This document shows positions 1-8,440 of a stretch of 64,000 nucleotides of DNA, one piece after another; position 1 is the first letter of the stretch; each line of letters opens with the position of its first letter. This DNA is from Bartonella tamiae Th239 (GTDB taxonomy: Bacteria > Pseudomonadota > Alphaproteobacteria > Rhizobiales > Rhizobiaceae): NCBI RefSeq assembly GCF_000278275.1, contig NZ_JH725147.1, positions 1,166,849 to 1,230,848 on the forward strand, given 5' to 3'. The translations under genes and the position numbers were made by a program. Under the pieces are notes generated by a model. The model had not been told where the DNA came from and did no database searches. It worked only from the letters and a program-made list of their open reading frames with translations.

Positions 1-1112
1 TGTGAGCCAATCATGTCCATAATACGACCAAGTGCAGCAGCAGATAAAGCACCAATGCCGAAAGAAAGACCAAAAAATAGTCCTGCAACAGTTCCGATTT
101 TTCCTGACATAAGTTCTTGAGCAAAGACAACAATTGCAGGAAATGCCGATGCTAATATCATGCCAATAATGACAGTTAAGATCGCCATGATGGGTAGGTT
201 GACATAAGGTAGAAGAACGGTGAAAGGTAAAACACCGAGGATGGACACCCATATCACTGTACGGGCACCAATTTTATCGCCAATTGGTCCACCAAAAACT
301 GTACCGATCGCAATACCGCCTAGATATAGGAAAAGCAACAATTGCGCTTGATGAAGTGAAATCTCAAATTTTTCTATCGTATAAAACATATAATAATTTG
401 TCATGCTTGCCATATAGACATATTTTGCAAACATGAGGGATATAAGCACGATAAGAGCGCATTTGACTTGCGCGTTTGTTAGATGATGATGCACCGTAAT
501 GCTTTTGCGTGCTGCACGCATTTTAAGATTTTGTGCAAACCAACGACTAACAAAAGAAAGCAAAATGATTCCTAAAAATGCTAAAATAGCAAGCCAGCCA
601 ATGCGATTTTGTTGATAGATGAAAAGAGCGGCAATTAAAGGCCCCAAAGCAGCACCAGTATTTCCACCGACTTGAAATATCGATTGAGCAAAACCATGTT
701 TGCCTCCGGATGCCAATCGCGCAACGCGAGAAGCTTCTGGGTGAAAAATGGATGAACCAAGACCAACAAAAACTGCACCGAATAAAAGCATCGAATAATC
801 ATGTGCTGTAGCAAGCATGAGAAGCCCAATGAGTGTTGATGCAGAAGCAAAAGGAAGAGAATAGGGAAGAGGATGTTTATCAGTATAAAATCCGATTAGG
901 GGTTGTAAAACAGAACCAGTCATTTGATATACAGCTGTTATAATACCAACTTGAAAAAAGCTAAGGTCATAATTTTTACGCAATATTGGATAAATTGCTG
1001 GTAACATAGATTGCATAACATCGTTTAGGAAATGAGCACAGCTAATTGTAATAATAATGGAAATGACTGTCATTTCTTGTGATTTGACATCATTTATGCG
1101 CATTTCATTCAT
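1..1112 (-). CDS. fsr: Fosmidomycin-resistance (Fsr) family MFS exporter, 3' end outside window
   Basis: An open minus-strand frame runs from an ATG at 1112 to the left edge, giving about 370 residues with no stop, so the C-terminus lies outside the window. The protein is hydrophobic throughout. Near residues 22-36 it reads AHFLNDVMQSMLPAI, the signature start of the Fsr branch of the major facilitator superfamily. Near residue 267 is GGPIGDKIGART, the MFS loop motif repeated at the start of the second half. Fsr proteins are inner-membrane proton-driven drug exporters of roughly 400 residues, so only a few tens of residues should be missing. The true physiological substrate cannot be read from sequence. 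The gene is divergent from the DUF2062 gene at 1281, and the spacer should hold both promoters. Confidence 0.85.
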   Translation of the reverse strand, partial: MNEMRINDVKSQEMTVISIIITISCAHFLNDVMQSMLPAIYPILRKNYDLSFFQVGIITAVYQMTGSVLQPLIGFYTDKHPLPYSLPFASASTLIGLLMLATAHDYSMLLFGAVFVGLGSSIFHPEASRVARLASGGKHGFAQSIFQVGGNTGAALGPLIAALFIYQQNRIGWLAILAFLGIILLSFVSRWFAQNLKMRAARKSITVHHHLTNAQVKCALIVLISLMFAKYVYMASMTNYYMFYTIEKFEISLHQAQLLLFLYLGGIAIGTVFGGPIGDKIGARTVIWVSILGVLPFTVLLPYVNLPIMAILTVIIGMILASAFPAIVVFAQELMSGKIGTVAGLFFGLSFGIGALSAAALGRIMDMIGS

Positions 1113-1280
1113 GGTGTGCCCTTTTACATAAAATAATCTTAGGAAATCATTCCTATTTGCTACAAGAAAAGAAATGAAATAATTGTGGTATTTTGTGCAC
1201 AATTTTTTGATCATAAAGGATAATCGTGAAATACCATAATAAAGATTGTTTTCGGCTTTTACGACGTTTATGAGAGTGTC

Positions 1281-1877
1281 ATGTTGTTTCGACGTCGAAA
1301 ACCTATGACTTTTTTTGAACGTGTTCGTGTTTGGCTTTGGCCACGCAGCTCTTTTTCGCGTTCATTACGTTATATGGGAAAACGTATTTTGCGCATTCGT
1401 GCAACACCTCATCGAGTTGCCTTGGGGCTTGCTATTGGTGTGTTGGCAGGATGTTCGCCTTTATTTGGTTTGCATATCATTATAGCGCTTATTTTTGCTT
1501 GGATTCTACGTGGTAATATGGCTGCGGCTGCTTTGGGAACTTTGCTTTCCAATCCTTTAACGTTTTTTCCTATTGTCGCGGCTGATTATAAATTGGGCCA
1601 TAAAATGTTATCTTTATTTGGTCATGTTGATGAAATACCACTTTCTGAAATAAAATCTATGTTTGATGGAGTAACCTTATCGCAAGGATGGTCACTTTTA
1701 ATGGAAGCTTGGGATTCGGTGATGAAGCCAATGCTGCTTGGAGGTGCCATTTTAGGTCTTGCTTTGGGAGCAGTTGCCTATATTTTTGCATATAGAGCAA
1801 CATTTAATTTTCAAAAAAAACGTCATGAAAAAATGTCTGAAAAAAATCGTATGCGTTTACACAAACAGACAAAATAG
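1281..1877 (+). CDS. DUF2062 domain membrane protein
   Basis: This 198-residue protein has a basic N-terminus (MLFRRRKP) and a DUF2062 core at about residues 38-160. The core shows the typical [20 protein letters not shown] stretch, a following [16 protein letters not shown] hydrophobic segment, and SNPLTFFPI. It probably has three membrane segments (about 45-65, 66-85 and 148-172). The family is conserved in alphaproteobacteria next to acpS and lepB, but its function is unknown. It lies eight bases upstream of acpS's longest frame and is probably the first gene of the acpS-lepB-rnc-era-recO run. The C-terminal tail is lysine-rich and cytoplasmic by the positive-inside rule. I assign a family only, not a function. 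Confidence 0.85.
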   Translation: MLFRRRKPMTFFERVRVWLWPRSSFSRSLRYMGKRILRIRATPHRVALGLAIGVLAGCSPLFGLHIIIALIFAWILRGNMAAAALGTLLSNPLTFFPIVAADYKLGHKMLSLFGHVDEIPLSEIKSMFDGVTLSQGWSLLMEAWDSVMKPMLLGGAILGLALGAVAYIFAYRATFNFQKKRHEKMSEKNRMRLHKQTK

Positions 1878-1888
1878 GATCTTATTTG

Positions 1889-2293
1889 ATGATTATCGGA
1901 ATTGGTAATGACATGGTTGATATACGTCGGATTGAAAAAACATTGACCCGTCATGGACACCGTTTTACAGAACGCGTTTTTACACAGAAAGAACGCGATG
2001 TTTTAGAAAAAAGAAAGCAGCGCGCGGCCTCTTATGCGAAAAGATTTGCCGCGAAAGAAGCCTGCGCCAAAGCTTTGGGAACAGGTATAGCACGTGGTGT
2101 TTGGTGGAAAGACATTGGTGTGGTTAATTTGGTATCTGGAAAACCGACGCTCGCTTTAACCGGAAGTGCGCAAAAATTATTAGAAAAACTGATGCCTGAA
2201 GGTTATAAACCTTTTATACACTTAACGATTACAGACGATTTTCCATGGGCTCAAGCCTTTGTTCTAATAGAAGCACGAATAAACCCATCATGA
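1889..2293 (+). CDS. acpS: Holo-[acyl-carrier-protein] synthase AcpS
   Basis: AcpS moves the 4'-phosphopantetheine arm of CoA onto the serine of acyl carrier protein; its likely substrate AcpP is encoded at 35773 in this window. The protein opens with [13 protein letters not shown], which carries the metal-binding Asp. It also contains [13 protein letters not shown], the family's F-x-x-KEA motif with the metal-binding Glu. At 134 residues it matches the usual length of about 120-135. The longest frame starts at a TTG at 1886, but ATG at 1889 gives the family-standard N-terminus MIIGIGND, so I use that. The DUF2062 gene ends 11 bases upstream. A hairpin (2298-2329) follows before lepB. Confidence 0.95.
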   Translation: MIIGIGNDMVDIRRIEKTLTRHGHRFTERVFTQKERDVLEKRKQRAASYAKRFAAKEACAKALGTGIARGVWWKDIGVVNLVSGKPTLALTGSAQKLLEKLMPEGYKPFIHLTITDDFPWAQAFVLIEARINPS

Positions 2294-2297
2294 GTGA

Positions 2298-2329
2298 CTG
2301 TTTTGCACATTAAAATTGTGCTAAAACAG
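2298..2329. repeat. Inverted repeat (hairpin) between acpS and lepB
   Basis: Arms CTGTTTT and GCACA (2298-2309) pair with TGTGC and AAAACAG (2317-2329), with one bulged T and a seven-base loop. It starts five bases after the acpS stop. No T-run follows, so it does not look like a plain intrinsic terminator. It could be an mRNA stabiliser or processing site, perhaps a target for the RNase III encoded in the same run. This role is inference. Confidence 0.45.
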
Positions 2330-2376
2330 ATGAAAATAGAGTGATATATGAGATCTAAAGAAAAGGTCGCAATTGA

Positions 2377-3162
2377 ATGAGTAAAGTTGAAAAATCATCT
2401 AAAAAGATCAAAGAAAAAAATTCAACCAAAGAGTTTATTTCTGTGGTTATCCAAGCGCTTTTAATTGCTCTTGTCGTTCGTACATTTCTATTTCAACCCT
2501 TTACAATTCCTAGCGGCTCAATGCGTCCAACATTATTGATTGGGGATTATCTATTTGCGTCAAAATATGCTTACGGTTATTCATCTTATTCATTGCCCTT
2601 AACACCGAAAATGTTTTCAGGACGCTTCTGGGATAAAGAGCCAGAACGTGGTGACATTGTCATTTTTCTTCCTCCTTCAGATATGAACAATTATTATATT
2701 AAGCGTGTGGTAGGACTGCCAGGCGACAAAATACAAGTACGTCAAAGTGTTCTTTATATTAATGATGAGGCTGTGCAGAAAGAATTGGTTGGGCAGATAG
2801 ATGATGAAGATATTACAGGAGTGAATCGTCCTATAGATGTCTATCGCGAAACTCTGCCAAATGGACGCCAATATAACACATTAAATCTAGGTTACGATCC
2901 AAGAGCTGATGATACACGCGTATTTGAAGTGCCTGAGGGTCATTTTTTTATGATGGGCGATAATCGCGAAGGATCAGATGATAGTCGCATTAGTGTTGGC
3001 TATGTTCCTTATGAAAATCTCATTGGACGCGCAAATTACTTATTCTTTTCTGTAGGAAATGGCTCTAGTGCATGGCAAATTTGGCGTTGGCCGTTTGATG
3101 TTCGTTGGAGCCGCATCTTGAGCTCAGTTCAGCAAATCAAATTTTTTCCGCCAAATGAATAA
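2377..3162 (+). CDS. lepB: Signal peptidase I
   Basis: LepB removes signal peptides from Sec- and Tat-exported proteins at the outer face of the inner membrane. The 261-residue protein has a charged N-terminus, one membrane anchor at about residues 20-39, and box B PSGSMRPTLL with the nucleophile Ser48. Box D is YYIKRVVGLPGDK with the general base Lys109. Box E, GDNREGSDDSR, lies near residue 193. These are the Ser/Lys dyad and S26 family boxes in the correct order. It overlaps the longest rnc frame by eight bases, which suggests co-transcription with rnc and era. Substrates in the window probably include the exported proteins at 5810, 9985, 11013, 41703 and 62967. Confidence 0.97.
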   Translation: MSKVEKSSKKIKEKNSTKEFISVVIQALLIALVVRTFLFQPFTIPSGSMRPTLLIGDYLFASKYAYGYSSYSLPLTPKMFSGRFWDKEPERGDIVIFLPPSDMNNYYIKRVVGLPGDKIQVRQSVLYINDEAVQKELVGQIDDEDITGVNRPIDVYRETLPNGRQYNTLNLGYDPRADDTRVFEVPEGHFFMMGDNREGSDDSRISVGYVPYENLIGRANYLFFSVGNGSSAWQIWRWPFDVRWSRILSSVQQIKFFPPNE

Positions 3163-3889
3163 GTGTGATAAGATGGAGCACCATGTTATTGAAAAACTGG
3201 AAAAATCTACAGGGCATCATTTTAAAAATATTTTGCGATTGGAGCGTGCATTAACGCATGCAAGCCTACAAGACGCTTCAAAAGGTAATTATGAACGTTT
3301 AGAATTTTTAGGAGATCGTGTTTTAGGGCTTTTAGTTTCTGAAGCGCTTTGTGAGATCTTCTCAGATGCCAGTGAAGGGGAATTATCAATACGCCTTAAT
3401 GGTCTTGTCAATGCTGAGACATGTGCTGAAATTGCTATGGAGATTGATCTTCCAGAGATGATCTATGTCGGCGCTGAAATGAAAAATCTTGATGATCGGC
3501 GTTTGGCCAATATCCATGCCGATGTTGTTGAAGCGCTTATTGCTGTGATATATCTCGATGGTGGATTAGACGCCGTTCGGCCTTTTATTCATCGATATTG
3601 GGATGATCGTGCGCGACAATCCCATGCAGGGCGACAAGATGCTAAAACCGAATTGCAAGAATGGGCGCATACGCAAAATAGTGCGCATCCAAACTATCGT
3701 ATTGTCAAACGTCGTGGACCCGATCATGATCCGATTTTTGAAATAGAGGTTCGTATTTCTGGTTTTGCGCCAGAAATAGGAAAAGGACGCTCTAAACGTC
3801 TAGCAGAACGTGCAGCTGCAGAAAAATTGTTGATCCGTGAAGGCGTGTGGCCAAAAACAGAAAGATGTGAAAATGACAACTGCACCTAA
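3155..3889 (+). CDS. rnc: Ribonuclease III
   Basis: RNase III cuts double-stranded RNA and is needed for rRNA maturation and mRNA turnover. The catalytic domain carries the signature YERLEFLGDRVLGLLVSEAL near residues 43-62 and a second acidic site NIHADVVEALIAVIYLDGG near residues 117-135. A double-stranded RNA-binding domain follows, from about DAKTELQEWAH to the AERAAAEKLL end. Length 244 is close to the usual 220-240. The frame opens at ATG 3155 inside the end of lepB; a second ATG at 3173 (MEHHVIEKLE) is an equally plausible start. The 3' end overlaps era by 17 bases, so rnc and era are probably translationally coupled, as in many bacteria. Confidence 0.96.
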   Translation: MNKCDKMEHHVIEKLEKSTGHHFKNILRLERALTHASLQDASKGNYERLEFLGDRVLGLLVSEALCEIFSDASEGELSIRLNGLVNAETCAEIAMEIDLPEMIYVGAEMKNLDDRRLANIHADVVEALIAVIYLDGGLDAVRPFIHRYWDDRARQSHAGRQDAKTELQEWAHTQNSAHPNYRIVKRRGPDHDPIFEIEVRISGFAPEIGKGRSKRLAERAAAEKLLIREGVWPKTERCENDNCT

Positions 3890-4832
3890 GATAATATCCG
3901 ATGATCACATTCAAAAGACAAATTCGGATAATCATTCCTCAAAAACACGATCAGGTTTTGTTGCTCTCATTGGTGCACCAAATGCAGGAAAATCTACACT
4001 GATTAATCAATTGGTTGGTACAAAAGTGTCCATCGTTACGCATAAAGTACAAACAACACGTGCTTTGGTAAGAGGAATAGTCATACATGATAATGCGCAG
4101 ATTGTATTGATTGATACTCCCGGTATTTTTCGTCCAAAAAGACGGCTCGATCGTGCTATGGTCTCTACGGCTTGGGGGGGCGCTAGGGATGCAGATATTG
4201 TGCTTGTTTTAATTGATGCACAAGCAGGTTTTAACGATGAAGCAAAAGCAATAATTGAATCTTTAGGAAAAATTAAACACAATAAAATTCTTGTTTTGAA
4301 TAAAGTCGATGCGGTTTCGCGTCCTTCATTACTAGAGCTTACAGCCAAGTTGAATGAAAAGGTCGACTTTATTAAAACATTTATGATTTCTGCTTTGAAA
4401 GGATCTGGATGTGATGATCTCTTAGATTATCTTTCTTCATCTATGCAAGAGGGTCCATGGTTTTATCCAGAAGATCAAATCTCTGATATGCCAATGCGTC
4501 AATTGGCATCAGAAATAACACGTGAAAAGCTTTATTTACGCTTACATGAAGAATTACCTTATGCTTCAACTATAGAAACAGAAATTTGGGAAGAGCGTCG
4601 TGATGGTTCGATAAAAATTCATCAAATTATTTACGTTGAGCGTGATAGTCAGAAAAAAATTGTTCTTGGTGCAAAAGGTCAAACTATTAAAGCCATTAGT
4701 CAAGCAGCGAGAAAAGAGTTAATGGAAATTACTGAACAAACTGTGCATCTCTTTTTATTTGTAAAAGTGTCTGATAATTGGGGGAATGATCCTGAACGTT
4801 ATAGAGAAATGGGATTGGATTTTTCCGATTAA
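3873..4832 (+). CDS. era: GTPase Era
   Basis: Era is an essential GTPase that binds the 3' end of 16S rRNA and helps 30S assembly. G1 is GAPNAGKST, G3 is DTPG, and G4 is NKVD, with the family's KVQTTR effector region between. The C-terminal KH domain contains VLGAKGQTIKAISQAARKEL, which is the KH GxxG loop region. The longest frame begins at a GTG at 3837, but that adds residues of rnc's frame. The ATG at 3873 sits after a gaaag-type ribosome site and gives MTTAPK, so I use it (319 residues). The N-terminus is about 20 residues longer than E. coli Era. It overlaps rnc by 17 bases and is followed two bases later by recO. Confidence 0.95.
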   Translation: MTTAPKIISDDHIQKTNSDNHSSKTRSGFVALIGAPNAGKSTLINQLVGTKVSIVTHKVQTTRALVRGIVIHDNAQIVLIDTPGIFRPKRRLDRAMVSTAWGGARDADIVLVLIDAQAGFNDEAKAIIESLGKIKHNKILVLNKVDAVSRPSLLELTAKLNEKVDFIKTFMISALKGSGCDDLLDYLSSSMQEGPWFYPEDQISDMPMRQLASEITREKLYLRLHEELPYASTIETEIWEERRDGSIKIHQIIYVERDSQKKIVLGAKGQTIKAISQAARKELMEITEQTVHLFLFVKVSDNWGNDPERYREMGLDFSD

Positions 4833-4834
4833 AA

Positions 4835-5575
4835 ATGAATTGGAACGATAAAGCTGTTATTCTAGGTACAAAACAACATGGTGAAACAAGCGCTATTGTT
4901 GAAGTGATGACACGTGAACATGGTCGCTATATGGGACTTGTTAAAGGGGGGCGTTCACGACAATTGCGCGCTTTATTGCAAACGGGTAATTTTGTGGATG
5001 CACAGTGGTGGGCAAGATTGGATGAACATCTTGGTTCTTTCCGTTTGGAACCTCTTCAATTTCATGCCTCACAATTAATGGCAATGCCGCAAGCGCTGTA
5101 TGCAATGCAACTTTCAGCTGCTCATTTAAGACTTTTGCCAGAGCGGGATCCTCATCCCGCTCTATTTGATATTTTGCTATTACTTATTGATCACTCTGAC
5201 GATCCCCTTCTTATCGCCGAATTAATCATACGTTTTGAATTACGATTGCTTGAAGATTTAGGATTTGGTCTTGATCTTGCATCGTGTGCTGCAACGGGAA
5301 AAAAGGATGATCTTGCTTATGTGTCACCAAAATCGGCACGTGCTGTCAATAAAGAAGCGGGTCTTCCTTGGAAAGACAAATTGTTGATATTGCCAAAATT
5401 TTTAACACAAATCCGTCAAAGACCGTTTGATTTTACCGATATTGAAAACGGTTTTTTATTAACGGGATATTTTTTAAACCTTCATGTGTGGGATGCGCGT
5501 GGATTAAAACAACCAACAATTCGTAACGGCTTTATTCGAACAATAGATAGAATATTGAAAAAACATAGCCAATAA
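4835..5575 (+). CDS. recO: DNA repair protein RecO
   Basis: RecO helps load RecA onto SSB-coated single-stranded DNA in the RecFOR pathway. The protein has the N-terminal OB-fold region typical of RecO: DKAVILGTKQHGETSAIVEVMTREHG, cut here as DKAVILGTKQHGETSAIVEV at residues 4-23, followed by a GLVKGGRSR segment. The C-terminal helical domain contains RFELRLLEDLGFGLDL with a conserved following CA(A/T)TG stretch. Length is 246, as usual for alphaproteobacteria. It starts two bases after the era stop and is the last gene of the run. Its coding sequence contains a striking perfect inverted repeat at 5140-5163. Confidence 0.95.
   Translation: MNWNDKAVILGTKQHGETSAIVEVMTREHGRYMGLVKGGRSRQLRALLQTGNFVDAQWWARLDEHLGSFRLEPLQFHASQLMAMPQALYAMQLSAAHLRLLPERDPHPALFDILLLLIDHSDDPLLIAELIIRFELRLLEDLGFGLDLASCAATGKKDDLAYVSPKSARAVNKEAGLPWKDKLLILPKFLTQIRQRPFDFTDIENGFLLTGYFLNLHVWDARGLKQPTIRNGFIRTIDRILKKHSQ
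5140..5163. repeat. Perfect 10-bp inverted repeat inside recO
   Basis: AGAGCGGGAT (5140-5149) and ATCCCGCTCT (5154-5163) are separated by the four bases CCTC. The stem is far more GC-rich than its surroundings. It codes LPERDPHPALF in RecO without disturbing the frame. It could fold in the mRNA or be the remnant of a palindromic element. I see no second copy in this window. Confidence 0.7.
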
Positions 5576-5647
5576 AAATAACTTTTTTTTTATTTTTAGA
5601 GGGAGTGACCGCAATGAGTAAAATTGAATTTTGATAAAAAACATAAA

Positions 5648-5677
5648 ATTATCATTATTGTCATGATAATAATTTTT
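5648..5677 (+). terminator. Possible AT-rich terminator after recO
   Basis: ATTATCA (5648-5654) pairs with TGATAAT (5664-5670) over a nine-base loop and is followed by AATTTTT. The stem is short and has little GC, so it would be weak. Its place, downstream of the last gene of the acpS-recO run, fits a transcription end. The rest of the 5576-5809 spacer shows nothing else except a six-codon ATG frame at 5614 with a GGGAG ribosome-like site. Confidence 0.25.
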
Positions 5678-5809
5678 ACGCGTCATTAAACAAAGTCATT
5701 TTTTAAAGCATAAAAAGGTAACGCTATTTAAAAACATTGTTTTAACACTTAATATTAAAATGCTTTAAGGTGCATTGAAACTGATACAGTGACAAATAAG
5801 GACGATAAA

Positions 5810-6298
5810 ATGATAAATTTTATAAAAAAGCTATTGATTCTGTCCGCAATCTTAATGATATTTTCTCATAATGCTTTTGCAGAATATGCGGTTCAGACGT
5901 TAGCCCTTGAAGATGCCCGCAATCTTATTGATACTGGGCAAAAAAATGCAAAAGTACAAAAAGTCAATATTTGCATTGCTGTCGTAGATCCAAGTGGCAA
6001 TCTTATTGCTTTTGAGCGAATGGATCATGCACGATATGGCTGCATTGAAACGGCGGTAGCAAAGGCTCGCGCAGCAGCACTCTATCGTATTAAAACATCG
6101 GTCAATATGCAGCGTGTGAATGGGAATGAAGCAGCAGTTGGTTATCTTCCTCACATGATGCCACTTGGTGGTGGTGTTCCAATTATAAGTAAAAATGTGA
6201 TGGTTGGTGCAGTAGGGGTGAGTGGGGCAACAAATCCTGCTGAAGTGAAACTTGCTGAACAAATGGCCTCAAGTTATGTAGCAACGCCTGATCCATAA
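5810..6298 (+). CDS. Secreted GlcG/HbpS-like (DUF336) protein, putative heme-binding
   Basis: A 162-residue protein with a clear Sec signal peptide: MINFIKKL, a hydrophobic core, then cleavage after HNAFA near residue 24. The mature part is a GlcG/HbpS (DUF336) domain. It has the family's opening alternation (LALEDARNLIDTG), AVVDPSGNLIAFERMDHA near residues 57-74, and a glycine-rich C-terminal stretch GGGVPIISKNVMVGAVGVSG. Some family members bind heme or degraded heme; others have no known ligand. The longest frame starts at GTG 5789, but AAGGAC lies just ahead of ATG 5810 and that start gives a proper signal peptide. It stands alone between recO and a convergent phosphatase gene. A periplasmic heme-related role would fit a heme-dependent Bartonella but is inference. 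Confidence 0.8.
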   Translation: MINFIKKLLILSAILMIFSHNAFAEYAVQTLALEDARNLIDTGQKNAKVQKVNICIAVVDPSGNLIAFERMDHARYGCIETAVAKARAAALYRIKTSVNMQRVNGNEAAVGYLPHMMPLGGGVPIISKNVMVGAVGVSGATNPAEVKLAEQMASSYVATPDP

Positions 6299-6374
6299 AA
6301 CAGAATTGTAAACTGATCATACAATTTTAAAAAAATGAACTTTATCAATTATTATAATTATGGATGAGGTTCAT

Positions 6375-6890
6375 TTAAAAATTGACGGGCATTATAAAAG
6401 GAATACCTTCTGAAGCCTCGGCGCCACGACCTATTTTATTGATCGCTACACGCATACATCCTGAGCGTCCTAATTTTTGATCTGCGAGGTCAATCATAAG
6501 GTGATTAGGTGTAGCAAAGGGTGCATTTTTTCGTAATATCGCAGCTATTTCATGCTCAGATATTTGTGGATTAAGTGTACAAGCAATGATGAAGGCGCAA
6601 GCTGTTGAACGAGAAATCCCCATTAAACAATGAATGAGGAGAGGGTGGGCGCGATCCCAATTATAAGCAATAGTTACAATATCATCAATATGAGCAGCAT
6701 TAGGCATAATAAGATTATCTTGCTGGTATGTTATATCGTTTAAACTTAAAAAATAATGCTTTTCTGGATTGACCATTATAGGGCATTCTACTGCGGTTCC
6801 AGCTTTTAAAAGTGTAATCATTTCCCGAGGTTGATGCTGTTTTGCAACTTTGTGGAGTTGTGAAAGCGGGCTGATGACAAGATACGACAT
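6375..6890 (-). CDS. Dual-specificity/tyrosine-phosphatase-like protein
   Basis: This 171-residue cytoplasmic protein carries HCLMGISRSTA near residues 87-97, which is the Cys-x5-Arg active-site loop of protein tyrosine and dual-specificity phosphatases. A likely general acid lies in the upstream VTIAYNWDRAHP region. Similar small proteins occur across Hyphomicrobiales beside an HD hydrolase gene. The substrate is unknown and could be a phosphoprotein or a small phosphate ester. The start codon lies two bases after the stop of the HD gene at 6893, so the two are probably co-transcribed with ygfZ upstream. No signal peptide is visible, which argues against a secreted effector. Confidence 0.75.
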   Translation of the reverse strand: MSYLVISPLSQLHKVAKQHQPREMITLLKAGTAVECPIMVNPEKHYFLSLNDITYQQDNLIMPNAAHIDDIVTIAYNWDRAHPLLIHCLMGISRSTACAFIIACTLNPQISEHEIAAILRKNAPFATPNHLMIDLADQKLGRSGCMRVAINKIGRGAEASEGIPFIMPVNF

Positions 6891-6892
6891 GA

Positions 6893-7510
6893 TTATGATC
6901 TTTCTGCTTCAATTTTGTGAAAGCGTGCGAGAAAACTTCCTTCAATTTGTTGAGTCGGGCGTGGAACCAAATCAAGTCCATCAGATGTGATCTGCACAGG
7001 ACGCCCAAAATAGCGAAAAGCTTCCTCTTGGCTAAAATCTGCCAATGTTATCGCTTCATAAAAAGCGGCAATGCGATCAGCTCGTTTGATTTGTTTTTCT
7101 ATTTTTTTGTTATAGGCACTGACCAAACCAAATCGAATATGTATTGCATCTTCTAATCGTTTTTCTACACGTTCGTAATGACCACCCATAACAGCTTTAA
7201 AAGGTGATATCATATCGCCAATAACATATTCAGGTGCATCATGAAGAAGCGTAAGAAGTTTTTCATCACTGCTGCATTCAGGAAACAAACGCTTGTAAAT
7301 TTCTTCAACCAAAAGGCAATGTTGAGCTACTGAATATGCATGGCTGCCTTTCGTTTGCCCATTCCATCTTGCAACGCGGGCAAGTCCATGAGCAATATCT
7401 GTAATTTCAACATCTAAAGCTGAGGGATTAAGCAAATCCAAACGTCGTCCAGAAAGCATGCGTTGCCATGCGCGTGGACTCCCATCGGCCATTGTTTCGG
7501 CTTTGGCCAT
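6893..7510 (-). CDS. HD-domain hydrolase (YfbR-like)
   Basis: A 205-residue HD-domain protein. Metal ligands are visible as H in SVAQHCLL (near residue 68) and the HD pair in LLHDAPEYVIGDM (near residues 89-101), with a later Asp in RADRIAA. This pattern matches the YfbR/YedJ-like group, whose characterised member is a deoxynucleoside 5'-monophosphatase. The actual substrate here is unproven. Its ATG overlaps the ygfZ stop by one base (TAATG) and the phosphatase gene follows two bases downstream, so three genes form one unit. The N-terminus MAKAETMADGSPRAWQRMLSG could also start at the second Met, which would shorten it by six residues. Confidence 0.8.
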   Translation of the reverse strand: MAKAETMADGSPRAWQRMLSGRRLDLLNPSALDVEITDIAHGLARVARWNGQTKGSHAYSVAQHCLLVEEIYKRLFPECSSDEKLLTLLHDAPEYVIGDMISPFKAVMGGHYERVEKRLEDAIHIRFGLVSAYNKKIEKQIKRADRIAAFYEAITLADFSQEEAFRYFGRPVQITSDGLDLVPRPTQQIEGSFLARFHKIEAERS

Positions 7511-8376
7511 TACTCTGTCTCCAAATTATTTTTAGGAAAATCATAATGCATATTCGGTGCAATGGTTAATGTCAGAGTCATTCCATTCACTTGAAGGGGC
7601 GTTTGAGAATCTATTGCTGTTTTAACGCGGTCAATACGCACTAACGCTAAAGCTTTTTGACCAAGTGTTGTTCCAATTTTACCGATAGGCTTGCCAGCGG
7701 CTTCTATTGTGGCAAATGAGGGAATATCCCTTGAAGATTCAGCGATAAGTGTACGTTTGCGTGCTGTTGAACGATGATGCATGCGTGAAACAACTTCTTG
7801 TCCAATATAACATCCTTTTTGAAAACAAAGTCCTCCTGTTTGATCAAAGTTGATATCATGTGGAAAAACATCCCCCAATTCAAAATCGTTTTCACTTTCA
7901 CTAATGGCATATTGAATACGTTTTAACGTCCATTCATCAAAGTTTGATGATACGGGTAAGGGACTGCGACTATAGATACGCACGATGTTTTCATGATCTG
8001 GAAAGCGTTTATCAAGATAACTTGATTCACTTTGTGAAGAAGATGAATCATTTTGAAAATAAACGCCTATAAAATCTTCTTTTGATTCATCAATTTGCAC
8101 ATCGGATCTTAATTTATAAAGGGTTAAACGTTTTATAAAAGAGTCGACCAAGGTTTCATCTATATCGATAAAATAGCGTTTGTTATCCTTAGCGATAAGA
8201 AAATCAAAAAGCACTTTCCCTTGAGGTGAAAGCAAGGCACCTGGCAATAATTCTTTTTCTTTTAGATTTTCAACATCTGTCGTTATTAAATTATGCAGAA
8301 AATGGCGTGCATCATTACCAGAGAAATTTATAACACGGCGTTTTTTTAACTTAATAATTTGATGAGTCATAACCAT
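7510..8376 (-). CDS. ygfZ: Folate-binding protein YgfZ
   Basis: YgfZ is a GcvT-like tetrahydrofolate-binding protein that supports repair or assembly of certain iron-sulfur enzymes. The hallmark K-G-C-Y-x-G-Q-E is present as QKGCYIGQEVVSRMHHR near residues 187-203, including the reactive Cys. The N-terminal part begins with RRVINFSGNDARHFLHNLIT, typical of the family. Length 288 fits. A GAAAGG ribosome site upstream allows either ATG 8376 or ATG 8370 (MTHQ). It is divergent from pyrC at 8441, so a 64-base spacer must hold both promoters. It shares a one-base overlap with the downstream HD gene. Confidence 0.92.
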   Translation of the reverse strand: MVMTHQIIKLKKRRVINFSGNDARHFLHNLITTDVENLKEKELLPGALLSPQGKVLFDFLIAKDNKRYFIDIDETLVDSFIKRLTLYKLRSDVQIDESKEDFIGVYFQNDSSSSQSESSYLDKRFPDHENIVRIYSRSPLPVSSNFDEWTLKRIQYAISESENDFELGDVFPHDINFDQTGGLCFQKGCYIGQEVVSRMHHRSTARKRTLIAESSRDIPSFATIEAAGKPIGKIGTTLGQKALALVRIDRVKTAIDSQTPLQVNGMTLTLTIAPNMHYDFPKNNLETE

Positions 8377-8440
8377 TATTCTTGCCTTTCTGCTTTTAGT
8401 TACGTAAGCCTAAATAAGGTGACCTGCAAGGAGCAAACCT

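Noticed and set aside
635..850. 71-codon minus-strand frame
   Set aside because: It lies inside the Fsr transporter gene in another frame; the Fsr frame is open and family-like throughout.
6333..6376. AAATGAAC/GTTCATTT inverted arms between the convergent GlcG-like and phosphatase genes
   Set aside because: The loop is nearly 30 bases and the right arm enters the phosphatase stop codon; too weak to call a terminator.
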